The notes under the pieces are model-generated. The model did no database searches and was not told the DNA's origin. It worked only from the letters and a program-made list of their open reading frames with translations. A program made the translations under genes and the position numbers. 64,000 bases of DNA from Chromatiales bacterium (GTDB taxonomy: Bacteria > Pseudomonadota > Gammaproteobacteria > UBA6429). Positions 37,946 through 47,100 of the stretch are shown piece after piece; within the stretch, counting starts at the first letter, position 1, and each line of letters starts with the position of its first letter. The DNA lies in assembly GCA_027076405.1 (NCBI GenBank), contig JALTJN010000365.1, forward strand, positions 86,810 to 150,809. Direction: 5' to 3'.

Positions 37946-38707
37946 ATGAATAATTTAATCCAGATTCCAAACGATTTTACGCCACAAGAAAACTGTCTAA
38001 AAGATAAAATAATTCTTATTACCGGTACAGGTGATGGTATTGGAGCAACAGCGGCCAAAACTTTTGCAAAATACGGTGCAACTATTATTTTATTAAGTAA
38101 AACAGAAAAGAAAATTATTGATGTTAATGATGAAATTGTCGATGCCGGATACCCGCAACCCGCCATCATCACACTAAATTTGGAAAAGGCAACGGCTGAT
38201 GATTATTTGGGGCTTGCGCAAACGATTAAAAATGAATTCGGTCACCTTGATGGCTTATTACATAATGCAGCCATGTTTGAAGGCCTTAGTCCTATTTCTC
38301 AATTTGATAACACAATATGGAATCGTATTGTGCAAGTTAACTTGCACGCGCCCTTCTTGCTATCACAAGCCATGATTCCATTGTTAAACAAATCTTCATC
38401 CGCTTCTATGGTATTCACCAGTTCAGGCGTCGCCCGGCAAGGACGAGCATATTGGGGAGCCTATGGTGTAACTAAAGCGGCAGGAGATAATTTGATGGGT
38501 ATTCTTGCCGATGAATTGGAGCTCAGCACACCAATTAGAGTAAACAGCATTGATCCGGGCCGAGTAAGAACCCGAATGCGAGCCCTTGCCTATCCGGGAG
38601 AAGATCCAATGACGATTCCTGCACCAGCAGATATTATGGATGCTTATATCTACTTAATGAGCGATCAAAGTAAAGACATCAATGGAAAAATAATCAATTG
38701 CAAATAA
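37946..38707 (+). CDS. yciK: Short-chain dehydrogenase/reductase, YciK type
   Basis: This is a 253-residue SDR. The cofactor motif is ITGTGDGIGATAAK (about 27-40), with LHNAAMFEG (NAG-like, about 108-116), the catalytic Ser in VFTSSGVARQG and Tyr/Lys in YGVTK (about 172-176), then NSIDPGRVRTRMRA. The GDGIG and RTRMRA features, and the location in the gyrA/mtaD/ubiG/mupP neighbourhood (yciK follows mupP in Pseudomonas), point to the YciK subgroup, whose substrate is not known. It is 15 bases after hpnE. Confidence 0.88.
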   Translation: MNNLIQIPNDFTPQENCLKDKIILITGTGDGIGATAAKTFAKYGATIILLSKTEKKIIDVNDEIVDAGYPQPAIITLNLEKATADDYLGLAQTIKNEFGHLDGLLHNAAMFEGLSPISQFDNTIWNRIVQVNLHAPFLLSQAMIPLLNKSSSASMVFTSSGVARQGRAYWGAYGVTKAAGDNLMGILADELELSTPIRVNSIDPGRVRTRMRALAYPGEDPMTIPAPADIMDAYIYLMSDQSKDINGKIINCK

Positions 38708-38734
38708 AATGAACCGCTAACTGAAATATTTATA

Positions 38735-39106
38735 ATGGTAAAGTTGTATCAATTTACAAAGATTAACCCTTATATTGTATCTGCAGCTTTAATTATTTCC
38801 CTATTGCCAATATACGGATTGCTATCAAACACAGCTATATCAGTTAGTGTATATGGTGGCAATTATGAGGAGGCCTATTTAAAAGATAACCCGCAGCGTT
38901 ATTGGTATATTATTAAAGTAGAATTTTATGTTGCCTTATGGATTTTCATACAGTCTTTTATTCGCTTCCCGTTTATTGAATCATTACAACAAAGAATAAT
39001 AAATTTTAGAAAAAATCATAAAGTCATATTCTTACTTATTGCGTTTCTAATTATACCAATTATTGTTACGGCTTTAATAATATTGGCGATGGTAATAATA
39101 AATTAA
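38735..39106 (+). CDS. Membrane protein of unknown function
   Basis: The 123-residue product has three hydrophobic segments (about 15-35, 59-74 and 94-121), with a polar loop containing YGGNYEEAYLKDNPQRYWY between the first two. No family recognised. Its TAA stop overlaps the ATG of the GST-like gene (39104-39108), and it starts 27 bases after yciK, so yciK, this gene and the next are probably co-transcribed. Confidence 0.7.
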   Translation: MVKLYQFTKINPYIVSAALIISLLPIYGLLSNTAISVSVYGGNYEEAYLKDNPQRYWYIIKVEFYVALWIFIQSFIRFPFIESLQQRIINFRKNHKVIFLLIAFLIIPIIVTALIILAMVIIN

Positions 39107-39765
39107 TGCGACGAATGACTCAGCCTATTCTATATTCACTACGACAATGCCCTTATGCAATGCGTGCAAGAATGGGAATATTACTTGCGCAGCAAGTCGT
39201 ATTATTGCGTGACATTGTAATGACAAACATCCCACATGAGATGTTTATTGCTTCTACAAAAGGCGAAGTTCCGGTATTAGTTATTGACAACAATTCAGTT
39301 ATTGATGAAAGTCTGGATATTATGGTTTGGGCACTTAATCAAAACGATCCAGATAACCTGCTCTATTCTCATCAAAAAAATGCCTTTGAATATATGCTTA
39401 CGCTAATAAACCGAAGTGATAATGAGTTCGTGGATGCACTTAAACAATATAAAGCGGCTTCTCGTTATCATGATAATGCTGAGATAGAGTGCAGACAACA
39501 ATGCGAAGTCTTTATTGGTTACCTTGAAAATTGTTTAGAAAAACATGAATATATTTTTGGCAATACTCCGAGTTTAGCTGACTATGCAATTTTACCTTTT
39601 ATCCGCCAGTTTTCTCGCGTAGATCGAAAATGGTATTTACAATCCCCCTATCCAAAACTTCGAGCATGGCTTGAAAAGCATTATCAAAACCCGCTGTTTT
39701 CTAAAGCAATGAAAAAATACCCGCAATGGTTAGATATTAAAGAAGATATTATTTTTGGTGAATAA
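39106..39765 (+). CDS. Glutathione S-transferase family protein
   Basis: The 219 residues follow the GST layout. A thioredoxin-like N-domain begins ILYSLRQCPYAMRARMGI, with a Cys at the usual catalytic position, GEVPVLVIDNNSVIDESLDIM as the cis-Pro and glutathione-gamma-glutamyl contact region (about 44-65), and an all-helical C-domain with SLADYAILPFIRQF (about 160-173). The CPYAMRAR motif is closest to YfcG/Grx2-like or stringent-starvation-like members; the substrate is unknown. The ATG at 39106 overlaps the previous stop; an ATG three codons later is also possible. Confidence 0.85.
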   Translation: MRRMTQPILYSLRQCPYAMRARMGILLAQQVVLLRDIVMTNIPHEMFIASTKGEVPVLVIDNNSVIDESLDIMVWALNQNDPDNLLYSHQKNAFEYMLTLINRSDNEFVDALKQYKAASRYHDNAEIECRQQCEVFIGYLENCLEKHEYIFGNTPSLADYAILPFIRQFSRVDRKWYLQSPYPKLRAWLEKHYQNPLFSKAMKKYPQWLDIKEDIIFGE

Positions 39766-39777
39766 TTAACATATTCT

Positions 39778-39878
39778 AACCAAATTTTTTAATTCTGCTA
39801 GCGGCCATAAACGGCCCCTAAACAAAAGTGGAATATTTCATCTGACACCACTTATTCTGACGCTGGGAAAATTTGGTT
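39778..39878. repeat. Possible small element with 11-bp terminal inverted repeats
   Basis: AACCAAATTTT and AAAATTTGGTT lie about 100 bases apart, inverted, in the gap between the convergent GST gene and the zinc-ribbon nuclease gene. An inner hairpin GGCCATAAACGGCC lies between them. It could be a MITE-like element or a terminator region; only one copy was seen. Confidence 0.35.
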
Positions 39879-39892
39879 GCACTCATGGAATT

Positions 39893-41596
39893 TTATGTAT
39901 TTGAATAAGCCCAGACATACCCTCCTGCTTTTGGTCTTATCCCCTTGCAAACCATGCTGATATTTGAGTCATTTATTTTCATTTTTCTTGAAGCGTCTGA
40001 AATAGAAATAAATGTCCTCAATATTTCGCCTGACTCTGGATCAATCATATTCACTGCTTTCCGCTTTGCCTGCGTCGATTTCTCAATACCACATTTAGGA
40101 CAGCCAGTTTTGCAACTTCCACTTATTCCACCAGTTCGTTTACCAATTGCTGCTTCATAAACATTTCCACAATCGGGACATACCCACCATGCTTTAAAGT
40201 TTGTTCCAGACTGAAAATGCTCCGGTAATTGATTTCCATTCTTGGTAGAGTGCCACTCTTTAGCAATTTCGGGATACAAATATTTTAAAGATTTTGTTTT
40301 TAGATCCGTTTTATATCGTAATATTTCTGGTCTATCCCTCGTGATATCAATGTCTATAGGGCATCCTAACATCCATGTTTCTGAATAATTAATACGTTTA
40401 AACAACTCTGCAAGCATTTGTTCTAAATTTTTAGGCTCATAAAGCCTTTCCATCCCAAACATATCATCAGCTATATTAGATGGAAATTCTGGCATTTTCT
40501 CTCTTAGTCTTATTAGCTTTATCCCGTTTTCTTTACACAGTTGGTATTTTCGTTCTTCTCTTTTGATTGTGTTTTTTTTGTGCCATGCCTCACCATCATA
40601 TTCAATAGCTAATTTAATTGAAGGAATGTAAATATCTAATTCCATTCGCCCGAGAAATTCAGCCGTATAACGATTCAAAGCATCAGGATAGAGTTGCTTG
40701 ATATAAAAATAAGTAGCTTGCTCTGCAAAAGATGTCTGCCGGCCATCATTACATTTAGGGCATTCAGTCCCATGTGCTCTATGAAGAATTGTTGCTTCGT
40801 ACTCATGATCATTAGGGCATAGCCACCATATTTTCTTTCCACTGCCATATGTAACTTCTTCAGGTGTTAATTTCTTATTGTTGGTTGGATGCCATTCATT
40901 AGATAAATATGGATGAGTAGTGGCCAAATCATTTTTTCCAGCAACAACTACGTTATTCGAGCATAAAGGGCATCCTCGGCCTAATGAAGTTCGGTTGCTA
41001 ATTCTAGCAGACCAACTGTGACCACATTTAGAGCACAACCACCATGCGTATTTATTGCTGGCGGGCTTGAAATCGCTGGGTAGCTTATCTCCATTTTTTT
41101 CTTTATCCCATTCTTTTGATATTTCAGGGAAAGCCAATTTGAGATTATTGTTTTCAAGTCGTTTTGCTTCTTTACATTGCCTGCAACCACTATAGTTTTT
41201 AATACTTTTAGTGGTTTTCATTCCACATATATGACAACGCCAGTTCGCTTGATATCTGGAATTCTTGGCGAACATTTTTGGTGTTAATCTTCCGTTTTTA
41301 TCAGGAGACCAATCTTTTGCAATTTCTGGATGTGTCTTGGAAATACTCTTGTTAATATCGAAATTTAACCTCTTTCTTGAAGAGCAGTTGCGACAGCCAG
41401 TTTTTTTAATAGCACGATGATAGATTGCCGTTTTCCATTTGTTATTGCAGAGGTGGCAAACCCAAGCTGCTCTTATATTACTTCCGACTAAAAGATTAGC
41501 AGGATTCAAATCTTGATTCTCATCAAAATCCCAATCTTTCATCAATTTTGAATCATTAATCAAATACTGCTTAGTCGTCACAAATTGAGTACTCAT
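39893..41596 (-). CDS. Multi-zinc-ribbon protein with Vsr/PD-(D/E)XK-like nuclease and NUMOD-type DNA-binding domain
   Basis: The start is the ATG at 41596 (567 residues); a TTG one codon earlier is open. Residues below count from that TTG. Five repeats of the pattern PEIaKEWxxxKNGxLxPxxfxxxSxxxxWWxCxxCGxxW...CpxC, the DUF4379-type probable zinc ribbon, are seen. Their Cys pairs are 48/51 and 69/72; 122/125 and 139/142; 189/192 and 210/213; 261 (with His265) and 280/283; 474/477 and 500/503. Between ribbons 4 and 5 (about 290-370) is a nuclease-like core ELDIYIPSIKLAIEYDGEAWH (Glu320, Asp322, Glu333, Asp335, His340) then GIKLIRLRE, resembling Vsr/DUF559 folds. Residues 515-566 resemble a NUMOD1 helix-turn-helix of homing endonucleases. 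Function is inferred to be DNA cleavage or nicking. Confidence 0.8.
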   Translation of the reverse strand: MSTQFVTTKQYLINDSKLMKDWDFDENQDLNPANLLVGSNIRAAWVCHLCNNKWKTAIYHRAIKKTGCRNCSSRKRLNFDINKSISKTHPEIAKDWSPDKNGRLTPKMFAKNSRYQANWRCHICGMKTTKSIKNYSGCRQCKEAKRLENNNLKLAFPEISKEWDKEKNGDKLPSDFKPASNKYAWWLCSKCGHSWSARISNRTSLGRGCPLCSNNVVVAGKNDLATTHPYLSNEWHPTNNKKLTPEEVTYGSGKKIWWLCPNDHEYEATILHRAHGTECPKCNDGRQTSFAEQATYFYIKQLYPDALNRYTAEFLGRMELDIYIPSIKLAIEYDGEAWHKKNTIKREERKYQLCKENGIKLIRLREKMPEFPSNIADDMFGMERLYEPKNLEQMLAELFKRINYSETWMLGCPIDIDITRDRPEILRYKTDLKTKSLKYLYPEIAKEWHSTKNGNQLPEHFQSGTNFKAWWVCPDCGNVYEAAIGKRTGGISGSCKTGCPKCGIEKSTQAKRKAVNMIDPESGEILRTFISISDASRKMKINDSNISMVCKGIRPKAGGYVWAYSNT

Positions 41597-41718
41597 CAAG
41601 CTCGAAGCTGTTTATAAACACCTTTCATCAAGATACTAAAAATTAATATAGTTAATACAAAAGTACATAGGAATAACCAAAAGACTGCTTTGGGTCGACA
41701 GCAGATAAATATTAAAAC

Positions 41719-42084
41719 CTAATCATCATTTAACATTGACTTTAAATCTGCAAAGGGATTATGTGTAGCCCCATTACCTTTTGATTCAGATGTAGAGTTA
41801 TTACCCATATGTGCTTCTAACTGTCGCTGATGTTCGTTGTCGTGACAATACAAACATAATAATTCCCAATTACTGCCATCAGCCGGGTTATTATCATGGT
41901 CATGATCACGGTGATGAACAGTGAGTTCACTTAAGTTGTTGTGATCAAATTCACGGCTACAACGGCCACAAATATGGGGGTACATACCTAACGCCTGTTC
42001 ACGATAACCTTGTGCCCGTTTATCCATAGCACGTCTTGCATCAGCAATAACTTTGTCTAGTTTTTCTGTATCTATTTTTGCCAT
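41719..42084 (-). CDS. yajD: HNH nuclease family protein YajD
   Basis: The start is the second of two adjacent ATGs (42084), because AGGAG then sits 6 bases away. The 121-residue product has a treble-clef HNH core: CGRCSREF (about 39-46), then the catalytic-type VHHRDHDHDNNPADGSNWELLCLYCHDNEHQ (about 71-101), with two CxxC zinc pairs. This matches YajD of E. coli, whose biological role is not established. The C-terminal tail is polar and ends SMLNDD. It is separated from the zinc-ribbon nuclease gene by about 120 bases. Confidence 0.9.
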   Translation of the reverse strand: MAKIDTEKLDKVIADARRAMDKRAQGYREQALGMYPHICGRCSREFDHNNLSELTVHHRDHDHDNNPADGSNWELLCLYCHDNEHQRQLEAHMGNNSTSESKGNGATHNPFADLKSMLNDD

Positions 42085-42146
42085 CATTCTCTCCTGTTGT
42101 TGAGTATATTAAACTCAAAGATACTTGTCATTGTGGTTTAAGGATC

Positions 42147-42224
42147 TCGTCGTTCCGGCGTGTTCTTAGCCGGAATCCAGAGTTTAAATCTTTAGATTCC
42201 CGCTAAAAGCATGCGGGAATGACG
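42147..42224. repeat. CGTCATTCC-type inverted repeat, copy 1
   Basis: It runs from TCGTCGTTCCGGCG to GCGGGAATGACG, with internal AGCCGGAATCC and GATTCCCGC: ATTCC/GGAAT arms with outer GTC/GAC. It resembles the dRS3-like repeats found in Neisseria and many other proteobacteria. It lies in the gap between yajD and the DUF3293 gene. Confidence 0.85.
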
Positions 42225-42244
42225 GTAGTGTTGATTAGTTAACT

Positions 42245-42326
42245 TCGTCATTCCGGCGCGCCTTTAGCCGGAATCCAGCTTTTTTAAGCTATAGGAATCT
42301 GGCTAAAAATACTTTGGAATGGCGAC
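42245..42326. repeat. CGTCATTCC-type inverted repeat, copy 2
   Basis: It begins TCGTCATTCCGGCGCGCC and ends TTTGGAATGGCGA, with AGCCGGAATCCAGC and GGAATCTGGCT inside. It is a tandem neighbour of copy 1 with about 20 bases between, and more diverged on its right half. Confidence 0.85.
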
Positions 42327-42340
42327 TCATCAAGCAGAAG

Positions 42341-42760
42341 CTACCAAAGATTGGTAAATATTAAAGATGCTGGCTTGTCATATTCGCACCACACATAAGC
42401 ATATTGCTCAAATTCAGCAGCAAGTTGTTCTGCTTTTTCTTTTGCCATTCCAACAACCAGAAAACTTTCTTCTGCTTGCCATGAAGCGTCAACGCTATGC
42501 CCTTCTGCATGATAAATAATATATTTATCTGCTTTTAGCTTTGAGTACAATTTATTATTTCTTTGTTTATTTTCTTCTATAGATAAAACCTTACTTCGTG
42601 GATTCCAGGCTGTGAGAATGACCGCTGATTTTTTGTTGCTGAGTAGCTCATTGATAACAGACGGCAGCGTTTTATCAATTTGGATATCATATTGATGATC
42701 ATCAATAAATACTGCGTAGGTTGTTTCTAAATAGGCTTTTTCTAAATTGGCTTTGAACAT
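42341..42760 (-). CDS. DUF3293 family protein
   Basis: The start is the ATG at 42760, which overlaps the stop of the upstream gene as TAATG and has GGTGG just before it; a GTG four codons earlier is also open. The 139 residues show the DUF3293 features: an N-terminal LEKAYLETTYAVF, the central ILTAWNPRSKVLSIEENKQRNNKLYSKL (about 49-76) and the C-terminal WQAEESFLVVGM. The function of DUF3293 is unknown. It is the last gene of the four-gene yeeN operon. Confidence 0.85.
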   Translation of the reverse strand: MFKANLEKAYLETTYAVFIDDHQYDIQIDKTLPSVINELLSNKKSAVILTAWNPRSKVLSIEENKQRNNKLYSKLKADKYIIYHAEGHSVDASWQAEESFLVVGMAKEKAEQLAAEFEQYAYVWCEYDKPASLIFTNLW

Positions 42761-43092
42761 TAGTTCCACCACACCGCAAAACCACGTTTACGTAGGTGTT
42801 CACCTAATAATGCTTCTTTATATTCAGCCTCTTTACGAGTGGAAATGGGGTTATATTTTTCAAAGAGATTATAACGAAGACGAAGGCCGTATTTTTTAGC
42901 GTATCGATTCGCTTTAATACCGGCTTTGTGTTGATCGAAACGATCATCGGGTGATTTAGCTGTTTGCCCTACGTAAACACAGGGGTAATCATCCACATAG
43001 TCCGGGTTAGCATCACGAAATTTTTTTATGTCCAGAACATCTTTATCAAGATCGATAACGTATAGGTTATAACCACGTTTCTTTTTTTTCAT
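42760..43092 (-). CDS. GIY-YIG-like nuclease family protein
   Basis: The 110-residue protein opens with a basic run (MKKKKRGYN). LYVIDLD (about 10-16) and VYVGQT (about 39-44) stand in the places of the GIY and YIG strands, with about 22 residues between them, longer than usual. DDRFDQHKAG supplies the conserved Arg, AEYKEALLGEHLRKRGFAVWWN the conserved Glu and final Asn. The match to the GIY-YIG fold is good but the classic GIY triad is changed to LYV, so activity is uncertain. The stop overlaps the DUF3293 start; the gap to the preceding gene is 9 bases. Confidence 0.8.
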   Translation of the reverse strand: MKKKKRGYNLYVIDLDKDVLDIKKFRDANPDYVDDYPCVYVGQTAKSPDDRFDQHKAGIKANRYAKKYGLRLRYNLFEKYNPISTRKEAEYKEALLGEHLRKRGFAVWWN

Positions 43093-43101
43093 GATAGCTT
43101 T

Positions 43102-43314
43102 TTAAGAAGGTATATTTTTGTGCGCCTTGATACAAAAAATAATAAAAAATGAATTCCAGTTATCATATCCATCGAGATCATCAATATTATTGAGCTCTGT
43201 TTCTTTTTTTAGATAATCAACTGTTTTTGTAATATGATCATCAGCAATACCATTTAGCTTAATCACATCTATCGCGGCTTCTGAAGGCGACCATTCTTGC
43301 AGTAATTTAGACAT
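43102..43314 (-). CDS. Small protein resembling the DnaT DNA-binding domain
   Basis: The 70-residue product reads EWSPSEAAIDVIKLNGI near its start, then a helix with ITKTVDYLKKE, and YDNWNSFFIIFCIKAHKN near the end. This follows the pattern of the primosomal DnaT single-strand DNA-binding domain (W-x-P-x...L...GI...F..YW......WN..F). The similarity is by eye and to spaced residues only. It lacks any other domain. It is 9 bases after yeeN and 9 bases before the GIY-YIG-like gene, so it belongs to that operon. Confidence 0.65.
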   Translation of the reverse strand: MSKLLQEWSPSEAAIDVIKLNGIADDHITKTVDYLKKETELNNIDDLDGYDNWNSFFIIFCIKAHKNIPS

Positions 43315-43323
43315 ATCAAAATA

Positions 43324-44043
43324 TTACATTTCTACATTATGATAAACATTTTGTACATCGTCATTATCATTTAACATATCCATGAATTTTTCGAATAGCT
43401 CAATATCATCGCCACTGATTTTTGTTGTTGATTGAGGAATAAAGGTAATGGTATCAGCATCAAATTCAATGTCTTCACCTAATAGTGCCGTTAATGCATT
43501 TCTTGTTTTACCATATTCAGTATGCGGAGCAAAAACAGTAATCACGCCATCTTCCATTTCAACATCTGTCACATCAACGTCTGCTTCTAACATGGCTTCT
43601 AAAACAGCATCTTCATCGTCACCTTTAAAAGCAAAAACACAAAGATGGTCAAACATATGAGCAACTGTACCCTGAGTACCGATTTTTGCTTTGCATTTAT
43701 TAAAACACAAACGAACATCATTGAAGGTACGGGTATTATTATCGGTTAAGCAGTCTACAATGACATTGTAACCACCGGAGCCAAAACCTTCGTATTGTGC
43801 GGGTACAAAATCTTCGCCTGCTCCACCCTCAGCTTTTTTTATGGCTTTTTCAATAACATGTGCCGGAACCTGATCTTTCTTAGCATTATCGATAATACGA
43901 CGCAGTGATAAGTTGCCATTAGGGTCAGTACCGCCATTTTTGGCGATAACATAAATCTCCCGGCCGTACTTTGAATAGACCTTTGCTTTCGCATCAGACG
44001 TTTTAGCCATGGATTCTTTACGGTTTTGATATGCTCTACCCAT
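43324..44043 (-). CDS. yeeN: YebC/PmpR family protein, YeeN-like
   Basis: The start is the ATG at 44043 (239 residues, [14 protein letters not shown]); a TTG upstream adds four residues. Family markers include [50 protein letters not shown] (about 40-72), [30 protein letters not shown] and the C-terminal [10 protein letters not shown]. The MGR...KVYSKYG opening is closer to YeeN than YebC. YebC proteins were described as transcription regulators, and more recently as factors that relieve ribosome stalling at proline runs. It is the first gene of the operon, divergent from the RND pump gene. Confidence 0.92.
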   Translation of the reverse strand: MGRAYQNRKESMAKTSDAKAKVYSKYGREIYVIAKNGGTDPNGNLSLRRIIDNAKKDQVPAHVIEKAIKKAEGGAGEDFVPAQYEGFGSGGYNVIVDCLTDNNTRTFNDVRLCFNKCKAKIGTQGTVAHMFDHLCVFAFKGDDEDAVLEAMLEADVDVTDVEMEDGVITVFAPHTEYGKTRNALTALLGEDIEFDADTITFIPQSTTKISGDDIELFEKFMDMLNDNDDVQNVYHNVEM

Positions 44044-44192
44044 AATATGTCTCAAATTTAGTGAAAATGGAGTTTATCGGCTGATTTTACTAAAGTGTTG
44101 CCGGCACGTCCAAACAAATAGTGCAAACATTTCGCATATATATAAAGAGTGGCATAATAAAGCCATTGTGTATTTTGGCTAAAAGAAAACAT

Positions 44193-47100
44193 ATGATCGA
44201 AAGGTTTATTGCATTTTTTGTTAATCGTCACCTGCTGACCAATATTTTATTTATTTCGGTCATTTTGGGCGGGCTATTTGCGTGGCAGGAAATAAAAAAA
44301 GAAGAACGGCCTGACGTTACTTATGACCGAATTCGGGTAACGGCAAATTATCCGGGCGCAACTGCCGCAGAAGTTGAACACTTTGTTACCCGTGAACTTG
44401 AAAATGAATTAAAAGCGGTTGACGGTGTTTATCGGATTTATAGCAGTGTCAGTCGTGGTTCTACCTCTGTCACGGTTGAACTAGAAAAAGATTTATCCAA
44501 TAAAGATGAAACCATAACTGAAATACGTAATGCTGCACTCGGCGCACAACTCCCGCCAGAAGTACTCGACAAACCTAAGGTACGCGTATTCAAAAGCTCG
44601 AAAAAAGCCATTATCGATATCGCACTTATTCATACCCAGGCTCACTTACTCTCGATAGAACAACGGCAAGAACTACAACGCTACGCTGCAGCACTTGAGT
44701 TGCAACTACTTAATTTACCGCAAATTAATAGCATTAACCGTTCTGGTTATTTGCAGGAAGAACTTCAAATTAATATTGATCCACAAAAGCTGGTTCGCTA
44801 CCAAATCCCACTAAGTCAGGTAATAAGAGAAATCAAGAACAACCATATACGACAACCTGCCGGACGAATTAAGGTTAAAGATGAACCCATTGTCACTATT
44901 AATGCACAACTCGACACCATTGAAAAACTCAATAATCTTTATGTGCAGGCAGGATTTCAGGGCAAGGCAATTCAGTTAAAATCTATCGCTAAAGTCAAAA
45001 AGGATTTTCGCCGCGAAAAACAAATCACAAAAGTAAACGGGCATGAATCCATCATGTTCAATGTGGTAAAGAATGGCGCCTATGGCATTATGGAATCTTT
45101 AGATGCCGTAAATAAAGTTGTTAACAGCTACAAAAAGAATAACCTGAAAAATTCTGATATACAGCTGGTCATGCTGGATGATGAATCGTATGAGGTACGT
45201 AATCGGTTAGGTATTATTTCAACCAATGGTGCAATAGGTTTCACCCTGATATTAATCACCTTGTTTTTATTTTTAAATAAACGCGCCGGTGTCTGGGTTG
45301 CCATGGGTATCCCCTTCACCATTTGTTTAACCCTTATCGTGACCTTATTAATGGGATACACCATTAATAACGTTACACTTGCCGCCGTTATTATTGTTAT
45401 GGGGATTGTTGTTGATGACGCCATTGTCGTAGCTGAAAATATTTCCCGTTTTCGTTCACAAGGCTATAACTCTCACGAAGCGGCCGTTAAAGGTACATCA
45501 CAGGTATTTCTGCCTGTACTGGCAAGTATTACGACCACTTGTGTCGCTTTCGTTCCTCTGTTTTATTTTAACGGGCATTTTGGTTCGTTTGTCAGCTTTA
45601 TTCCACCCATTGTATTTTTGATGTTGTTAGCCAGCTTGTTAGAATCACTCGTCATACTGCCGGGGCATTTACATATCCAGTCGCCTCGTTTTTTATCTAA
45701 ACAGAAAACATTACAAAGCATCGCTGAAAGTACGCCTCACTGGTTTGACCATATCGAAAAAAAATATGGCGACCTTCTTATTCGTTTATTAAATTATAAA
45801 TATTTTATTTTTGCTATTTTTATCGGCCTGTTAATTAGCTCATTTATTATCGCAAAGCAAAACATGAAGTTTGTTTTATTCCCGCATTCCGAAACCCGTG
45901 AAATAGTATTAATCGGTATAGCGAATAAAAAATCAGATCGTTTTGAAACAGCAATGATCAGTAAAAGAATAGAAAACATTATCCAGCCCTATATCGGCAA
46001 AGAAGTCATTGGTTTTCGTACAGAAATTGCCCGCAGCCGCCATGGCGGTATTGCTAAAGAAAACCGTTTCCGAATGATTGTCGAAATAAAGCCCAAAGAA
46101 GAACGTGAACGCTCTGCGGATGACCTTGTGGCGTTATGGAAACCCTTAACAAAAAATATAAAAGGGTTAAAAAAAGTCATTATCCAAAAAAGCCGCTGGG
46201 GACAGTCTTCCGGTAGTGCGGTTGAAGTACTTATACTTGAAAATAATGATAAATTGCGTAATCAGGCTGCCGAGGCATTATTAGCCGCAATGAACAATCA
46301 CCCCGCCCTTAAAAATGCAGAGATTGATCGTCCATTAAGTTTACCGGAATACAATATTGATATTAAACGTGACAAGGTTAAACGGCTCGCAATTAGCCCT
46401 GTCGATATAGCAACCACATTTCGCGCATCGCTGGAAGGAAAAATTCTTTATGAATTACCTAAAGGCAATGAATCTGTTGATGTACGTTTATCTGTTATAG
46501 ATAGCGCAAAAAATAACATTGAGAATATTCTTAAGATACCCGTTGAGAACCGCAGTAAATATTTAGCTCCACTGAGTGATCTGGTTATTGTTACTAAACG
46601 TATCGCTCCTACTTCAATAACACGACAAGATACCCGCCGGGCAACAACGGTATACGCCAATTTAAAGCCGGACACGCTTATGACACCGGTACAAATTGCA
46701 ACCGGTTTAGAAAATAGTGTTTTTCATCAAATTATTAGTCAACAGCCGTCTACCAGCTTAAATTTTGAAGGTGAAGTCGCAGACACGCGTGAATCACAAC
46801 ATGATTTAAGAAATGCTGTAATCATGGTTGTTTTATTAATTTTATCTATTCTTATTATCTTGTTTAATTCTATTTCACGTGCATTGCTGATTATTCTGGC
46901 AATCCCCTTTGGTGTAGTTGGGGTTATTTACGCATTCTGGTTGCATGGTGAAACATTATTTGGTTTTTTTGCAGCTATTGGTACGCTTGGTATGGCGGGT
47001 GTTGTTATTAATGATGCTATTATCATGTTAACCAAACTTGATCAGGAATATAAAAATAATACTCTTGCACAAGATGAAAAAATTGCCCGTATCGCACAAA

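Noticed and set aside
39893..44043. Prophage or integrated plasmid
   Set aside because: No integrase, structural, replication or conjugation gene was seen; yajD and yeeN homologues also occur as chromosomal genes in E. coli.
44121..44192. 24-residue N-terminal extension of the RND permease
   Set aside because: The added residues are polar or basic and precede the usual MIERFIAFFV cytosolic start; ATG 44193 is the better start.
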